64,000 nucleotides of DNA from G016756615 sp035556195 (GCA_035556195.1 DATMFK010000045.1:186001-250000); one strand, 5' to 3'. Positions 7,837 through 16,509 are shown, counted from the first letter of the stretch. The notes: generated from the sequence alone by a model not told the origin. Numbers and translations are program-made.

Positions 7837-8112
7837 TCAGTGACGGTATTGCTGGATCCTGGTGGTACGCAGGCCGGCCAGGCCGTATTCGTCGATCGAC
7901 GCCTGCCAGGACAGGAATTCCTCGGTGGTGAGCTTATAGCGCTGGCAGGCCTCGTCGAGGCTCAACAGCCCGCCGCGTACGGCAGCGACAACTTCCGCCT
8001 TGCGGCGGATAACCCAGCGCCTCGTGTTGGAAGGCGGCAGGTCGGCAATCGTGAGCGGACTGCCGTCGGGCCCGATCACATACTTGACTCGCGGTCTAAC
8101 CAGATCGGTCAT
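7837..8112 (-). CDS. sciP: CtrA inhibitor SciP (DUF1153)
   Basis: 91 residues, the normal length. A short N-terminal segment (RPRVKYVIGPDGSPLT) precedes a helix-turn-helix of about residues 36-70 (RRKAEVVAAVRGGLLSLDEACQRYKL, then TTEEFLSW). SciP binds DNA-bound CtrA and blocks transcription at CtrA promoters in G1 cells. Its clustering with ctrA and chpT is a useful confirmation. A CtrA-box-like TTAA-N7-CTAA (8165-8179) lies 53 bases upstream of the start. Confidence 0.95.
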   Translation of the reverse strand: MTDLVRPRVKYVIGPDGSPLTIADLPPSNTRRWVIRRKAEVVAAVRGGLLSLDEACQRYKLTTEEFLSWQASIDEYGLAGLRTTRIQQYRH

Positions 8113-8164
8113 CGTACTCTCTACTACTCAAAGACCTAATCCTCCCCAGACTAGCCGCACAGCT

Positions 8165-8222
8165 TTAAAAAAGGCCTAAGCAACAAGGACGGGCTCTAGG
8201 GGCCGCCTTAACCAAGGATTCA
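8165..8222. promoter_or_regulatory. CtrA-box-like sites upstream of sciP
   Basis: TTAA-N7-CTAA at 8165-8179 (7 of 8 positions) and TTAA-N7-TTCA at 8208-8222 (6 of 8), the second overlapping a GATTC site at 8217-8221. Such elements are expected if sciP is in the CtrA and CcrM circuits, but the motif is short. Confidence 0.4.
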
Positions 8223-8358
8223 CCATGATCGGCCGGTATGCGAGCGACTTCGCGAACGACCGGGAGCCGGTCCGCCCGAGGTGGCGGCGGCGCTTTCCTT
8301 GACCTATATTGCGTGGATTGGCATGAAGCGCCGCTATCAAGCATCGGAACCTGAGCCC

Positions 8359-9549
8359 ATGAACAGCCTGGATCTCCCGGCCCGTCCTGAAGACACCCGC
8401 GTCGTCGTGGCGATGTCGGGTGGCGTCGATTCATCGGTGGTCGCCGGCATCCTGAAGCGCGAGGGTTACTCCGTGGTCGGCGTGACGTTGCAGCTCTACG
8501 ACCACGGAGCGGCCACCCATCGCGCCGGCTCCTGCTGCGCGGGCCAGGACATCGCCGACGCGCGCCGTGTCGCCGAGACGCTCGGCATTCCCCACTACGT
8601 GCTCGACTATGAGGAGCGCTTCCGCAAGGCGGTGATCGATCCCTTCGCGCAAAGCTATGTCTCCGGCGAGACACCCATTCCATGCGTCTCCTGCAACCAG
8701 ACCGTCAAATTCGCGGATCTGCTCGAGACCGCGCGTGATCTCGGTGCCGACGCTCTGGCCACGGGCCATTACATCCGGTCTCGTCCCAACGGGCCCCACC
8801 GGGCGCTCTATCGGCCGGTCGATGCCGACCGCGACCAGAGCTATTTCCTGTTCGCCACCACCCAGGAGCAGATCGACTATCTTCGCTTTCCCCTGGGTGG
8901 CATGTCGAAGCCCGAGGTCCGCAAGATCGCGGAAGAGATGGGCCTGACCGTTGCGGCCAAGGCCGACAGCCAGGACATCTGCTTCGTTCCGCAGGGCAAA
9001 TATTCGGATATCATCGCCAAACTGAAGCCCGAGGCCGCCTCCCCCGGCGACATCGTGCATATCGACGGGCGCGTGCTCGGGCGCCATGACGGCATCCTGC
9101 GCTATACGATCGGCCAGCGCCGCGGCATCGGCATCGCCTCCGGCGAGCCGCTTTACGTCGTTCATCTCGACGCCGATCGGGCTCGGGTCATCGTCGGACC
9201 ACGGGAAGCGCTGGAGACGCACAAGATCTTCCTGCGCGCCATCAACTGGCTCGGCGACACTCCGCTCCCGGAGGTCCCGGAAGAGGGCATGGAACTCTAC
9301 GCCAAGGTACGCTCCACGCGACCGCCGCGCCCCGCGATGCTGCATCATCGCGACGGCAAGGTGTGGGTCGAGCTTGCCCAGGGCGAATCCGGCATCGCGC
9401 CGGGCCAGGCATGCGTGCTCTATTCGGACGATGGCAACGAAGCCCGCGTTTTCGGCGGCGGCTTCATCGAGCGTTCCGAGCGCGGCGCGGAGGCCGAGGC
9501 CATGCTGTCCAGGCTTGCCAACATGCCCGCCCATATCCCGGCTGAGTGA
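8359..9549 (+). CDS. mnmA: tRNA-specific 2-thiouridylase MnmA
   Basis: 396 residues if started at ATG 8359 (MNSLDLP), the start used by rhizobial homologues; earlier in-frame starts at 8323 and 8281 have no better ribosome site. The enzyme adds sulfur to U34 of tRNA for Lys, Glu and Gln. The PP-loop motif is SGGVDSS (20-26). The catalytic cysteine is Cys112 (CNQTVKF) and the sulfur-relay cysteine is Cys208 (DICFVPQG). The central and C-terminal beta-barrel domains follow (TIGQRRGIGIA, KVRSTRPP, GQACVLY). It is complete and of normal length. Confidence 0.95.
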   Translation: MNSLDLPARPEDTRVVVAMSGGVDSSVVAGILKREGYSVVGVTLQLYDHGAATHRAGSCCAGQDIADARRVAETLGIPHYVLDYEERFRKAVIDPFAQSYVSGETPIPCVSCNQTVKFADLLETARDLGADALATGHYIRSRPNGPHRALYRPVDADRDQSYFLFATTQEQIDYLRFPLGGMSKPEVRKIAEEMGLTVAAKADSQDICFVPQGKYSDIIAKLKPEAASPGDIVHIDGRVLGRHDGILRYTIGQRRGIGIASGEPLYVVHLDADRARVIVGPREALETHKIFLRAINWLGDTPLPEVPEEGMELYAKVRSTRPPRPAMLHHRDGKVWVELAQGESGIAPGQACVLYSDDGNEARVFGGGFIERSERGAEAEAMLSRLANMPAHIPAE

Positions 9550-9733
9550 TTCCCGCGACAATAGGGATTGCCCCGATCGCCCTCCGTTATCTCGCGGATC
9601 GTCGGGGCTCCAGACAGCGCCGACGATCTGAGGATCTCTAGGTTTGTGAACGCGGTGACATGTCCGGCAACCCGCGACCGGTCAACGATCAACGCCGCCT
9701 ATCATACGAGGGTTGGCAGCGAGGCCTTCAGCG

Positions 9734-10723
9734 TCACGCCTGGGCGGAAGCATTGATTGCTCCCGGGCTTCTACCGTGCTCAATCGTGCCGGCCGTCAGG
9801 ATCTGGAGCACGCGGATGGCCTCCTCTCCATCGGTCCGCGGCTCGGCTCGCGTGGCGATGCAGTCCATGAAGTGCTGCAGCTCGCGCGTCAGCGGCATCC
9901 CCTGCTCCACCGGCACATAGGAAGGCTCGTTCTGAGTAAAGGCCCACTGTCCGCTGTCTTGCCAGACGGCGTGGCGGTAGACGGCGAGCTTGCGTTCCCA
10001 GGGCTCCACATCGTCGAACACCGCCATTGCCTTCGCGCCGACGACGGTCAGCCTGCGTTCGCGATAAGGATTGAGGCGCGACGCGAAGAGATGGCTGCGC
10101 AGGCCGCTGGGAAAATGCATATGGAGATGGGCGAAGTCGCTCAAATGATCGAGCAGTGCCGCCCCCTCCCCGCGCACCTCGTCCGGCGCTTCCCCGGTGA
10201 TGGCGAGGATCATGGAAAGGTCATGGGGCGCAAGGTCCCATAGCGCATCGTTCTCGGTGTGGAACTTGCCGAGGCCGAGCCTGTGGGAATGGATATAGCG
10301 AACCTCGCCGAGTTCGCCTTGGTCGATCAATTCCTTGAGCTTTTCGAAGGCCGGGTGGAAACGCAGGACGTGGCCCACCATGAAAACGCGGCCGTACGCC
10401 TTGGCGGCAGCCACCGCGCGCTTGGCATCGGCGACGGTGAGGGCGATTGGCTTCTCGACCAGCACGTCCTTGCCGTTCTTGACCGCGGCGATCGCCAGTT
10501 CGGCATGGAACTGCGGCGGCAGCGCCATGACGACGGCGTCGACGTCCTCGCGCAAGAAGAGCTCGTCGGGCGCGATGGCAAGGCATTCCTGTTCGGTGGC
10601 GAAACCTTCCGCGCGCGCGAGATTCGCGTCGGAGACGGCGTACAGGGCGCCGAGCGCCTTGAGGGTGCGAATATGGTTACTGCCCCAATACCCGCAACCA
10701 AGGACAGCGATGCGCGGTTTCAT
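9734..10723 (-). CDS. Gfo/Idh/MocA-family oxidoreductase
   Basis: Start at ATG 10723 (MKPRIAVLGCGYWG), which puts the Rossmann fold at the N-terminus; 329 residues. NAD(P)-binding GCGYWGSNH and the family signature VEKPIAL (Lys in EKP) are present, followed by the C-terminal alpha/beta substrate domain with HRLGLGKFHTENDALWDLAPHD. The GxGYWG N-terminus and the DALWDLAPHDL motif resemble sugar-nucleotide dehydrogenases of the WlbA type. No neighbouring sugar-nucleotide genes are seen, so the substrate is unknown. The gene is immediately upstream of, and divergent from, tRNA-Met. Confidence 0.85.
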   Translation of the reverse strand: MKPRIAVLGCGYWGSNHIRTLKALGALYAVSDANLARAEGFATEQECLAIAPDELFLREDVDAVVMALPPQFHAELAIAAVKNGKDVLVEKPIALTVADAKRAVAAAKAYGRVFMVGHVLRFHPAFEKLKELIDQGELGEVRYIHSHRLGLGKFHTENDALWDLAPHDLSMILAITGEAPDEVRGEGAALLDHLSDFAHLHMHFPSGLRSHLFASRLNPYRERRLTVVGAKAMAVFDDVEPWERKLAVYRHAVWQDSGQWAFTQNEPSYVPVEQGMPLTRELQHFMDCIATRAEPRTDGEEAIRVLQILTAGTIEHGRSPGAINASAQA

Positions 10724-10955
10724 GTAATCCGTGTCTCTAGAAATCGTGGCGGAGACATAACGGCGGGGCGGCCTGAACTCAACCCCTGGAGGCCCGGCGA
10801 CAAGGAGCGGATCGTCGCGGGCGCTTCGCATAAACCAGCATCGGAAAAGCCAAGCTGCGTGCTTGACAGCCTCCGCATGGCAACCTTATATCCGCGCGTC
10901 CTCGGCGCCCTGCCCCATCCGCTTGCCACAAGCGCGATGCGACCGGCGCCATCGG

Positions 10956-11032
10956 GGCGGAGTAGCTCAGTCGGTTAGAGCAGAGGAATCATAATCCTTG
11001 TGTCGGGGGTTCGAATCCCTCCTCCGCTACCA
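10956..11032 (+). tRNA. tRNA-Met (CAT), elongator type
   Basis: 77 bases with encoded CCA (11030-11032). Acceptor GGCGGAG/CTCCGCT (one G-U pair), D-arm GCTC/GAGC, anticodon stem GAGGA/TCCTT with loop ATCATAA giving anticodon CAT, and T-arm GGGGG TTCGAAT CCCTC. The sequence matches the usual alphaproteobacterial elongator tRNA-Met. tRNA-Ile2 (lysidine) also has CAT but different arms. It marks the border of a sparse accessory-looking region. Confidence 0.95.
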
Positions 11033-11347
11033 GCACTTTCAAAGACTTAACCAAAAAATCCTGCGTTTCATGTTGCATCCACATTGCAACTGACAATCGT
11101 GGCTTTCAAGGGCTTTCACTCGACCAGAGTGGTGCTGCGGGCAAAAAACATCCGGCTCGCGTTCCGCTGGGGGCTCAACGGCCGCGTCAAGCGTGTTCAC
11201 GACCGCCGACGGGGCGTGTCCGGCTGGGTGCCATCGCGCACTGGCTTCCCGAAAGATGCTGCCCTCAAGTTAGCTTGAGTTGACGATGTGCCGGAATGAC
11301 CAGAAGATCATGTCAACTCCGTTTCCGAATGCAAGGGAGGGAGCCTT
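11033..11347. other. intergenic region after tRNA-Met
   Basis: 315 bases. A 64-codon frame from a TTG at 11084 has no ribosome site or family resemblance. No copy of the tRNA 3' end and no integrase gene are seen. Confidence 0.5.
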
Positions 11348-11542
11348 ATGCCAGTTCATCAACGCGGCGTGGATCTTCTGGTTACCGTGATGGACGCCGC
11401 CGATCATACCGATCAGATGTCTCCCGAAGATATCCGGCGCTTGCTCAAGGAAGTAGCCGAGGTCATGAGCCTGATGTTGGAACGGGATGCGAGCATAGCG
11501 CTGCGACGGGAACATGCCAGCGAAGCCCGTGATGACGATTGA
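11348..11542 (+). CDS. small hypothetical protein
   Basis: 64 residues from ATG 11348, with a strong AGGGAGGG six bases upstream; that site is the main reason to believe it. Mostly helical and acidic (EDIRRLLKEVAEVMSLMLERDA), with no membrane segment or signal peptide. It lies between tRNA-Met and a PAS protein. No function can be assigned. Confidence 0.6.
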   Translation: MPVHQRGVDLLVTVMDAADHTDQMSPEDIRRLLKEVAEVMSLMLERDASIALRREHASEARDDD

Positions 11543-11694
11543 CGAGGACACGTCCGAAGCCGTCAACAAGAGTGGAGCCGGTCATCTCGCGACCATCCGC
11601 GGCTAAACTCTCGGCGGGTTCGTGATAATCCTCCGAACCTCCTGCGTGGTGATTTTGGGGGAACAAAAGATCGAGCCTCCGGCTTAGTGGTGCT

Positions 11695-11708
11695 CACCTG
11701 AACAGGTG
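11695..11708. repeat. palindrome CACCTG-AA-CAGGTG over the PAS-gene ribosome site
   Basis: A perfect 6-bp inverted repeat with a 2-base centre, ending at 11708. The right arm is part of the Shine-Dalgarno region (AGGTGGAG) of the gene starting at 11716. It could be a small operator or an mRNA element masking the ribosome site. Confidence 0.55.
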
Positions 11709-11715
11709 GAGAATT

Positions 11716-12285
11716 ATGGTGGTATCGACGGCAACTGCCGAGGAGACGATAAAAGCTATCGTCCGCGCCATCCCGAGCATCGACGAGTCGGTCCAACCGA
11801 TCATCGACGTTGTGGCGGCGCCCGTGTACCTCACCGATTCGGAAGGTGTCGTAACGCACTTCAACAAGGCCTGTGTCGAGTACGCGGGGAGACACCCTGA
11901 AGCTGGACGGGACCGATGGTGCGTCACATGGAAGCTCTACACCCTGTCGGGCGCATATCTCCCGCATGAAAGTTGCCCAATGGCTACAGCTGTTTTGCGC
12001 GGACAACCTGTCCGCGGAATATCAGCCGTTGCTGAGCGGCCGGACGGAAGTCGCGTCGCCTTCACTCCCTTCCCGACGCTAATCTTCAGGGGCGGACAGC
12101 TCGCAGGCGCGGTGAATATCCTGATTGACATTACTGCCGCCTGGCAGACCGATCTCCTTCGGAAGCAAGCCGATCGGTGCCGCCGCTTAGCCCTCACGGT
12201 TACCGACGCCGCAATATTCAAGAACCTGAAAGAAATGGCGGACGGCTATGAAGCTGAGGCGCGGCAAGTCGAGCTCGGAAATTGA
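11716..12285 (+). CDS. PAS-domain protein without output domain
   Basis: 189 residues from ATG 11716, preceded by GGTGGAGAATT. Residues about 30-140 form a PAS fold (VYLTDSEGVVTHFNKACVEYAGR, then GSRVAFTPFPTLIFRGGQLAGAVNILIDIT), including the strand pattern of PAS domains that comment on blood-group-like small ligands or cofactors. The C-terminal 45 residues are a helical tail (LLRKQADRCRRLALTVTD, then MADGYEAEA) seen in small rhizobial proteins. There is no kinase, GGDEF or DNA-binding domain, so it would signal by protein contact. WCVTWKLY and HESCPMA contain cysteines, but heme or metal binding is speculation. Confidence 0.75.
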   Translation: MVVSTATAEETIKAIVRAIPSIDESVQPIIDVVAAPVYLTDSEGVVTHFNKACVEYAGRHPEAGRDRWCVTWKLYTLSGAYLPHESCPMATAVLRGQPVRGISAVAERPDGSRVAFTPFPTLIFRGGQLAGAVNILIDITAAWQTDLLRKQADRCRRLALTVTDAAIFKNLKEMADGYEAEARQVELGN

Positions 12286-12649
12286 GCTCTCCGCTGCCAT
12301 GAGTACTGAAGCGGCGAGCGACCACGTTGATTGGAGGCCCGCCGCTACCGGACTGGACATTGGGGCCATCCAATCAGGCTGCGCTTCATCGGATGCAGGC
12401 GTCTGTGAATCAACTTAGGATTTAGTCTAGTGGGAGCCGCCGACGAAAGACGAGGCTCGATGGGGCCGACCCAGCAGATGCCCCGCGGGTCGGCCGTGAG
12501 AGCGGGTCCACTGGCCCCAATAACCCTGCGTCTCACGATAGTGGAGAGAAATAGGCACCCGTTAACAAACAATTGCTCGGCGGGAGGCGCCGAGGACTGA
12601 CGAGCGCCATTCCTCTATCGCCTCGAGAGAATGTTCTCTATGCTGGCTG
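12286..12649. other. intergenic region
   Basis: 364 bases between the PAS gene and the next small gene. No convincing frame, promoter or repeat is seen. Confidence 0.5.
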
Positions 12650-12862
12650 GTGGCCTACTCCCAAGCCGACCTTGAAATGGCGGAGCGACATGTCGCTCAA
12701 GGCGAAAGGCATATTCGCGAACAGGTGGAGCGAATCGAGTGGCTGCGATCGGCAGGACTTCCGATCGAGGAGGCAGAGGAGCTCCTTCAGCTACTCCATG
12801 CCACGTTGGCGCAACATGCGCGGCACCGGGATCTGATTTTCGAAGAGCTCAGAAAGTATTGA
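12650..12862 (+). CDS. small helical hypothetical protein conserved in rhizobia
   Basis: 70 residues from GTG 12650 (MAYSQADLEMAERHVAQGERH). The helix-rich pattern, with AERHVxxGExxIxxQ near the start, ExAEELLxxLxxTLxxH in the middle and a short tail, is recognisable from many uncharacterised small rhizobial proteins. No signal peptide or membrane segment. Upstream sequence (CTGGCTG) is a poor ribosome site, so the start is uncertain. Function unknown. Confidence 0.6.
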   Translation: MAYSQADLEMAERHVAQGERHIREQVERIEWLRSAGLPIEEAEELLQLLHATLAQHARHRDLIFEELRKY

Positions 12863-13171
12863 CGGGACGCGTTTGCGAATGGTTCGCGACAACCACGACT
12901 AGGGCGGAGACCGGCTATTCTGGTACGCCTGCTTCAAGCGTTGCAGGATCCCCGTGTCACCCGCATGTCGGCCCCGAGCAGTTCACAAGGAGAGGAACTG
13001 GGCGGCTCAGCTTGACCGAATCGGCGCCATCGGTACAGTTCTAGCTGGCTGTGCAGCCTGCCGCTCGCTCCATTCGGAATGGTGAATGCACAACACGCTT
13101 GGTTTGACCCTTCGGGCGGCCGTCAGCAACGCGAGCACTGACATCGTATCGCCCGGCAAAGGGATCGACCT
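12863..13171. other. intergenic region
   Basis: 309 bases with only short incidental frames; nothing recognisable. Confidence 0.5.
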
Positions 13172-13753
13172 ATGGACACTCTCAGTCGCTCAAAATCGAT
13201 GGCCAAGGCGTTGCGCATGGCGCTGGCCGACCGCCATGTGGATCTACCGCATAGTGCCTGCCTGGAGATCGTCGCACGTCAGTTTGGCTTCTGCGACTGG
13301 AACGTGATGAAGGCCACCTGTGACAATGAAATGGCCGTAACCGCCACGATATTTGTCCAGCATGGCCGAGAGCAAGAGGCGGTAGATTTCTATCGAGCCG
13401 CCTTCAATGCAAATCTGGCGAAGGCTTACTCAATTGACGATGAGTTGGCGGGGGTCGAGTTGGTCGTTGGCCGCACGACGTTTTCAGTATGCGGGGCCAA
13501 CCCTCGCCGCGAGGCGGAACCCTTCCGGGGCGGGCCATTCTTCCCCAAGGCTAATGGGGCCGTATCGACAGCCTTTAGCCTCGAAGTGAGCGATGCAGAT
13601 GCCGTTTTGAGGAAAGCAATGGCCGCCGGGGCCGTTGTCCGGTACGGGCTGGACGTTACCGACGATGGTCGGCGGGGAGCATCCTTCTTCGATCCGTTCG
13701 GCCACATCTGGGGCATCGTTGAGAGAGCGTCTGCACGGAAGCGCTCAGCGTAG
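13172..13753 (+). CDS. VOC/glyoxalase-like protein with N-terminal glyoxalase-related helical domain
   Basis: 193 residues from ATG 13172, with AAGGGATCGACCT upstream. Residues 1-50 (MDTLSRSKSMAKALRMAL, then SACLEIVARQFGFCDWNVMKA) form the helical glyoxalase-related domain often fused to VOC proteins. Residues about 55-185 are a PhnB-like VOC fold (ATIFVQHGREQEAVDFYRAAF, STAFSLEVSDADAVLRKAM, ASFFDPFGHIWGI). Such proteins include resistance and small-molecule-binding types; metal ligands are not conserved clearly enough to claim an enzyme. It stands alone in the sparse region downstream of tRNA-Met. Confidence 0.75.
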   Translation: MDTLSRSKSMAKALRMALADRHVDLPHSACLEIVARQFGFCDWNVMKATCDNEMAVTATIFVQHGREQEAVDFYRAAFNANLAKAYSIDDELAGVELVVGRTTFSVCGANPRREAEPFRGGPFFPKANGAVSTAFSLEVSDADAVLRKAMAAGAVVRYGLDVTDDGRRGASFFDPFGHIWGIVERASARKRSA

Positions 13754-14960
13754 GGCATTCCGTCAAGGCGGCGACCTCCCAGTAAGGCATAGTAGGCGCA
13801 GCCACACCTGCGGCAGCTGAGATCAGGACCTTCCCGATCGTCCAAAGCGTCGGCCCCGAGCGTGCCGGCGACGACGACGCGATCGCGCACATGCTGGAGC
13901 TCCACGGTGGTAAGGCCCGATCGCCTAGACGGAGCGCTCCGCGGCCGCCAGCCGGTGCGTTATTCCGATCATCTCCCCCTCGGTTCGCTCCTGGGCTTCA
14001 TAGCCCCGCCGACGCCCTTCCGACGCTTCCTGATGGGAAGCGCCCCCCAGGGCTCAGTGCATGGGTTGCGCGCGGGGCAACGTTAGAGATCAAAGGCACG
14101 TGATCCGCCCCGGCCTCGGAAAGTAGTTCGGGAGTAGCGCCGGGGTTGGGATCGCCGCCCGTTGAATGCCGGGCATCACTTTTTCAGGCGCGGTACGCTG
14201 AGCCCATTCTTAGGGATGAGCCGGGCTCGCCCATCCCGTGGGAGCGGAGGGCTGGGGGCCGGAACCAGGTGGGCTGTCCTCTCCAACACGTCATAGGCAT
14301 GCTGAAGTGTGCGTTCGGTCGACGTGACGACCTTGGTATCCGTGACGCTGGGGGAATGGATTGGTTTTCGCAAAACCGCGCTCCCTATCTTTAAGCGGGA
14401 GCTCGGACTGTCTCTCAGGCGCCGACTGTGCTTGTGGCTGGTTGCCGACGATGTTTGGAAAATAGCGTCCTCGGCGCCAAAGGCAAGGCGCAAAGTCCCT
14501 GAGGCGTCGCGCGCCCTCGCTCTAGCCGTCAGACGGGCCCCCGGGCCGATGATGATCAAGGGGAGACCGTTCGATAGGGTGACGGGCACCAGTTCAGGAC
14601 GGCGGCATGAAATGCGTGTGGTGGTACGTGATCAGGGCGGCTTCGGTTCCAGATAGGCACCATCAGCTAAGGTAGTCCGCCCGATCGCCAGACGACGCGC
14701 CGATGGATGACCGCACCCGATCGGCAAAAGGATCCTGGGGCATCAGCTTCGGCCATAAGCTGTTCATCGGCATTCTTCGCCCGGAGAATAGCAGGGGAGA
14801 CCGCGAACGACCTAAGCAACCAGGACGGCGGACTATCGCCCTTTTAGACTAGATGCTCGGTAACGGCTGGAGATCCACTCCAGCCAACCAATCCCGACTC
14901 GCACCACTCAAGAAGGTGATCGTATCTTCCTCCTGCCGGCTGACCTCGACGTTACACAGT
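13754..14960. other. 1.2-kb region without a supported gene
   Basis: Several overlapping frames of 60-137 codons exist on both strands (for example minus 14176-14589 and plus 14309-14656). None has a good ribosome site, a domain or a codon pattern like the neighbours. It may be a degraded insertion, but no transposase remnant is recognisable. Confidence 0.5.
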
Positions 14961-15173
14961 TCAGCTTTTCTGATTGCGGCGGCGATTGCGCCACCAGATA
15001 AAGCCACCGGCCACAGCCGCGACCGGAAGCCCGACGCCGGCGACTGGACCCGGGGCCGCCCGCGAGATCTTCTTTTCCTGCCCCGTTGGCATGTCTGGCT
15101 TGGCCGCGAAGCTAGGGCCAGACAGCAGCAGCGCCACGGCCGCCGCGGGCAGTAGATGCTTCAAGTGTACCAT
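14961..15173 (-). CDS. small exported protein with C-terminal membrane-anchor-like tail
   Basis: 70 residues from ATG 15173, with GGGGACC upstream. Signal peptide: LLPAAAVALLLSGPSFAA. The C-terminus has the tripartite form of a sorting tail: a short motif (PGPVAGVGLP), a hydrophobic helix (VAAVAGGFIWW) and an Arg-rich end (RNRRRNQKS). Similar PGPIAGAGLP-type tails occur on small rhizobial exported proteins and resemble, without matching exactly, PEP-CTERM-type tails. It is probably inner-membrane-anchored with a 20-residue periplasmic stretch. Function unknown. Confidence 0.6.
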   Translation of the reverse strand: MVHLKHLLPAAAVALLLSGPSFAAKPDMPTGQEKKISRAAPGPVAGVGLPVAAVAGGFIWWRNRRRNQKS

Positions 15174-15458
15174 TTCAGGTCCCCATAGCAGACGCTGTGG
15201 ACACCCTCCCCTTCTTTCTCAACCTTACGCCCTGCAGTCGCCACCGACGATTGAGCAAGGCAGCTACTTACCTGGTCATTTCGTTGTAGCTAATCTTCTT
15301 GCAGCCGCTAATCGGCATGGATTGTACGATCAAGTTTCGCGCTTCGCGTCAATGCGCCCTGCCCAGCGCAGGCGCTCAGTTCACCGTGTGGCAGCGGTCG
15401 AGGAGTTACCCCTCATTGAGCCGCTGGCGCAGGCCTCTCCAGCGCTTCGCCAGGAGGC

Positions 15459-16028
15459 CTATTGGCCCAAGCCGCGTTGCCATCCGAGGTATGGGTCGGC
15501 GCGATGGATAGTATATGGTGCGTATGAGTCTCTGTGGCTGTAGTAGGGGGTCCTGTAGTAAGGGGTCCTGTAGTAAGGGGTCCTGTAGTAAGGGGGTCTG
15601 TAGTAGGAACGCCTGTACCTGGGTGGGTACGTGTCTCCGTAATAGTAGCGATCACCATAGTAGGTGTTGTTGGCAATAGCGCTTCCGATCAGCGCTCCAA
15701 GCAACAGCGCCCCTCCGGCGACCCAGAAATCATCGCTGCAACAGCCGCCATAGCCATTGTACCAACCGCGGTAGTAGCCACCCGGGTACCAACCACCACC
15801 GTGCCAGCCGCCTCCATGCCAGCCGCCCCCATGCCAGCCGCCACCACCGTGCCAGCCGCCACCACCGTGCCAGCCACCACCGTGCCAGTCCACGGTGGTG
15901 ACTTCTGACGGGTGGGCGATCTGCATCATTGGCAAATTGATCGGCGCGCCGATTGCCGGAGCGATGCTGGTAACGGCGAAGGCGGCAACCACGGTTGTGG
16001 CGCCCAAGCAGGACGTGATCTTTTTCAT
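15459..16028 (-). CDS. exported Gly/Trp/His- and Tyr-rich repeat protein
   Basis: 189 residues from ATG 16028, preceded by GAGGATCC. Signal peptide: LGATTVVAAFAVTSIAPAIGA. Residues about 47-80 are tandem WHGGG/WHGGGG units. A Tyr/Gly-rich stretch with CC follows, then a hydrophobic segment (AGGALLLGALIGSAIA) and a C-terminal array of YYRTP units (DNA repeat 15541-15615). Glycine-zipper-like GALIGSAI suggests membrane association. The His/Trp repeats could bind metal or carbohydrate, but this is inference. It resembles rhizobial surface proteins of the BA14K kind only in general character. Confidence 0.65.
   Translation of the reverse strand: MKKITSCLGATTVVAAFAVTSIAPAIGAPINLPMMQIAHPSEVTTVDWHGGGWHGGGGWHGGGGWHGGGWHGGGWHGGGWYPGGYYRGWYNGYGGCCSDDFWVAGGALLLGALIGSAIANNTYYGDRYYYGDTYPPRYRRSYYRPPYYRTPYYRTPYYRTPYYSHRDSYAPYTIHRADPYLGWQRGLGQ
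15541..15615. repeat. 15-bp tandem repeat (5 units) coding for YYRTP
   Basis: Five 15-bp units of the form TAGTAAGGGGTCCTG; units 2 and 3 are identical. On the minus strand they encode the YYRTP repeats of the exported protein. A second in-gene array at about 15785-15900 encodes WHGGG. Confidence 0.9.
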
Positions 16029-16509
16029 GATCGGATCCTCGCTGATGAAGAGCCCACTGCTTATCCAGCAGAAAGAGGCGTTCACTGCGGTATTTCCCAA
16101 CTTACCAGAAATCGGTCGTCTCGTCGCCATCGTTCTCAGCCAAGCCGCTCACTTGGGACTTGCCCGGCACCGACGGGGCGCGATCTGGTGGGAGCGCACA
16201 ATGCCGTGGGTGTATTGCGCCCGGGCACCCATGCCTATTCCGATCCCCTGGTATCCCGCCATGACAGTCTACCGGCCGGCATTTGCTGGGCTTGGAGCAT
16301 GTCGCGCAAAATAGAATTTTCGCCAAATGCCTTAAGCGGCTGTTTTCATGTCCCTTTACTAGAGATCTCTGCACATTTCTTGGCGATGTGCGTCAGGTGT
16401 AGTCAAAATGCATCAGTCGGCGCGTAAGAATTGCACGCCCAGATGCAGACGGTTGTATTGGTGCGAAACAATGTTAGCTTGAGCATGGGCGGGCTGAAGG
16501 AAGTCAGAA
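16029..16509. other. divergent intergenic region upstream of autotransporter
   Basis: 481 bases between the divergent exported repeat protein and the giant autotransporter. Both promoters should be here. AAGGAAG (about 16498-16504) is the ribosome site of the autotransporter. No operator is evident. Confidence 0.5.

Noticed and set aside
11660..11685. GGAAC element resembling an EcfG general-stress promoter upstream of the PAS gene
   Set aside because: No CGTT-like -10 at 16-18 bases spacing.
8174..14828. CCTAAGCAAC(A/C)AGGACGG at about 8175-8192 and 14811-14828
   Set aside because: 17 of 18 bases agree, but about one such pair is expected by chance in 64 kb; no shared context.
13754..14960. 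Candidate genes of 60-137 codons on both strands
   Set aside because: No ribosome site, no domain, and the frames overlap on both strands without preference; described as an empty region.
10956..16509. Attachment-site duplication of the tRNA-Met 3' end
   Set aside because: No second copy of the T-arm/acceptor sequence and no integrase gene were found by reading the window.
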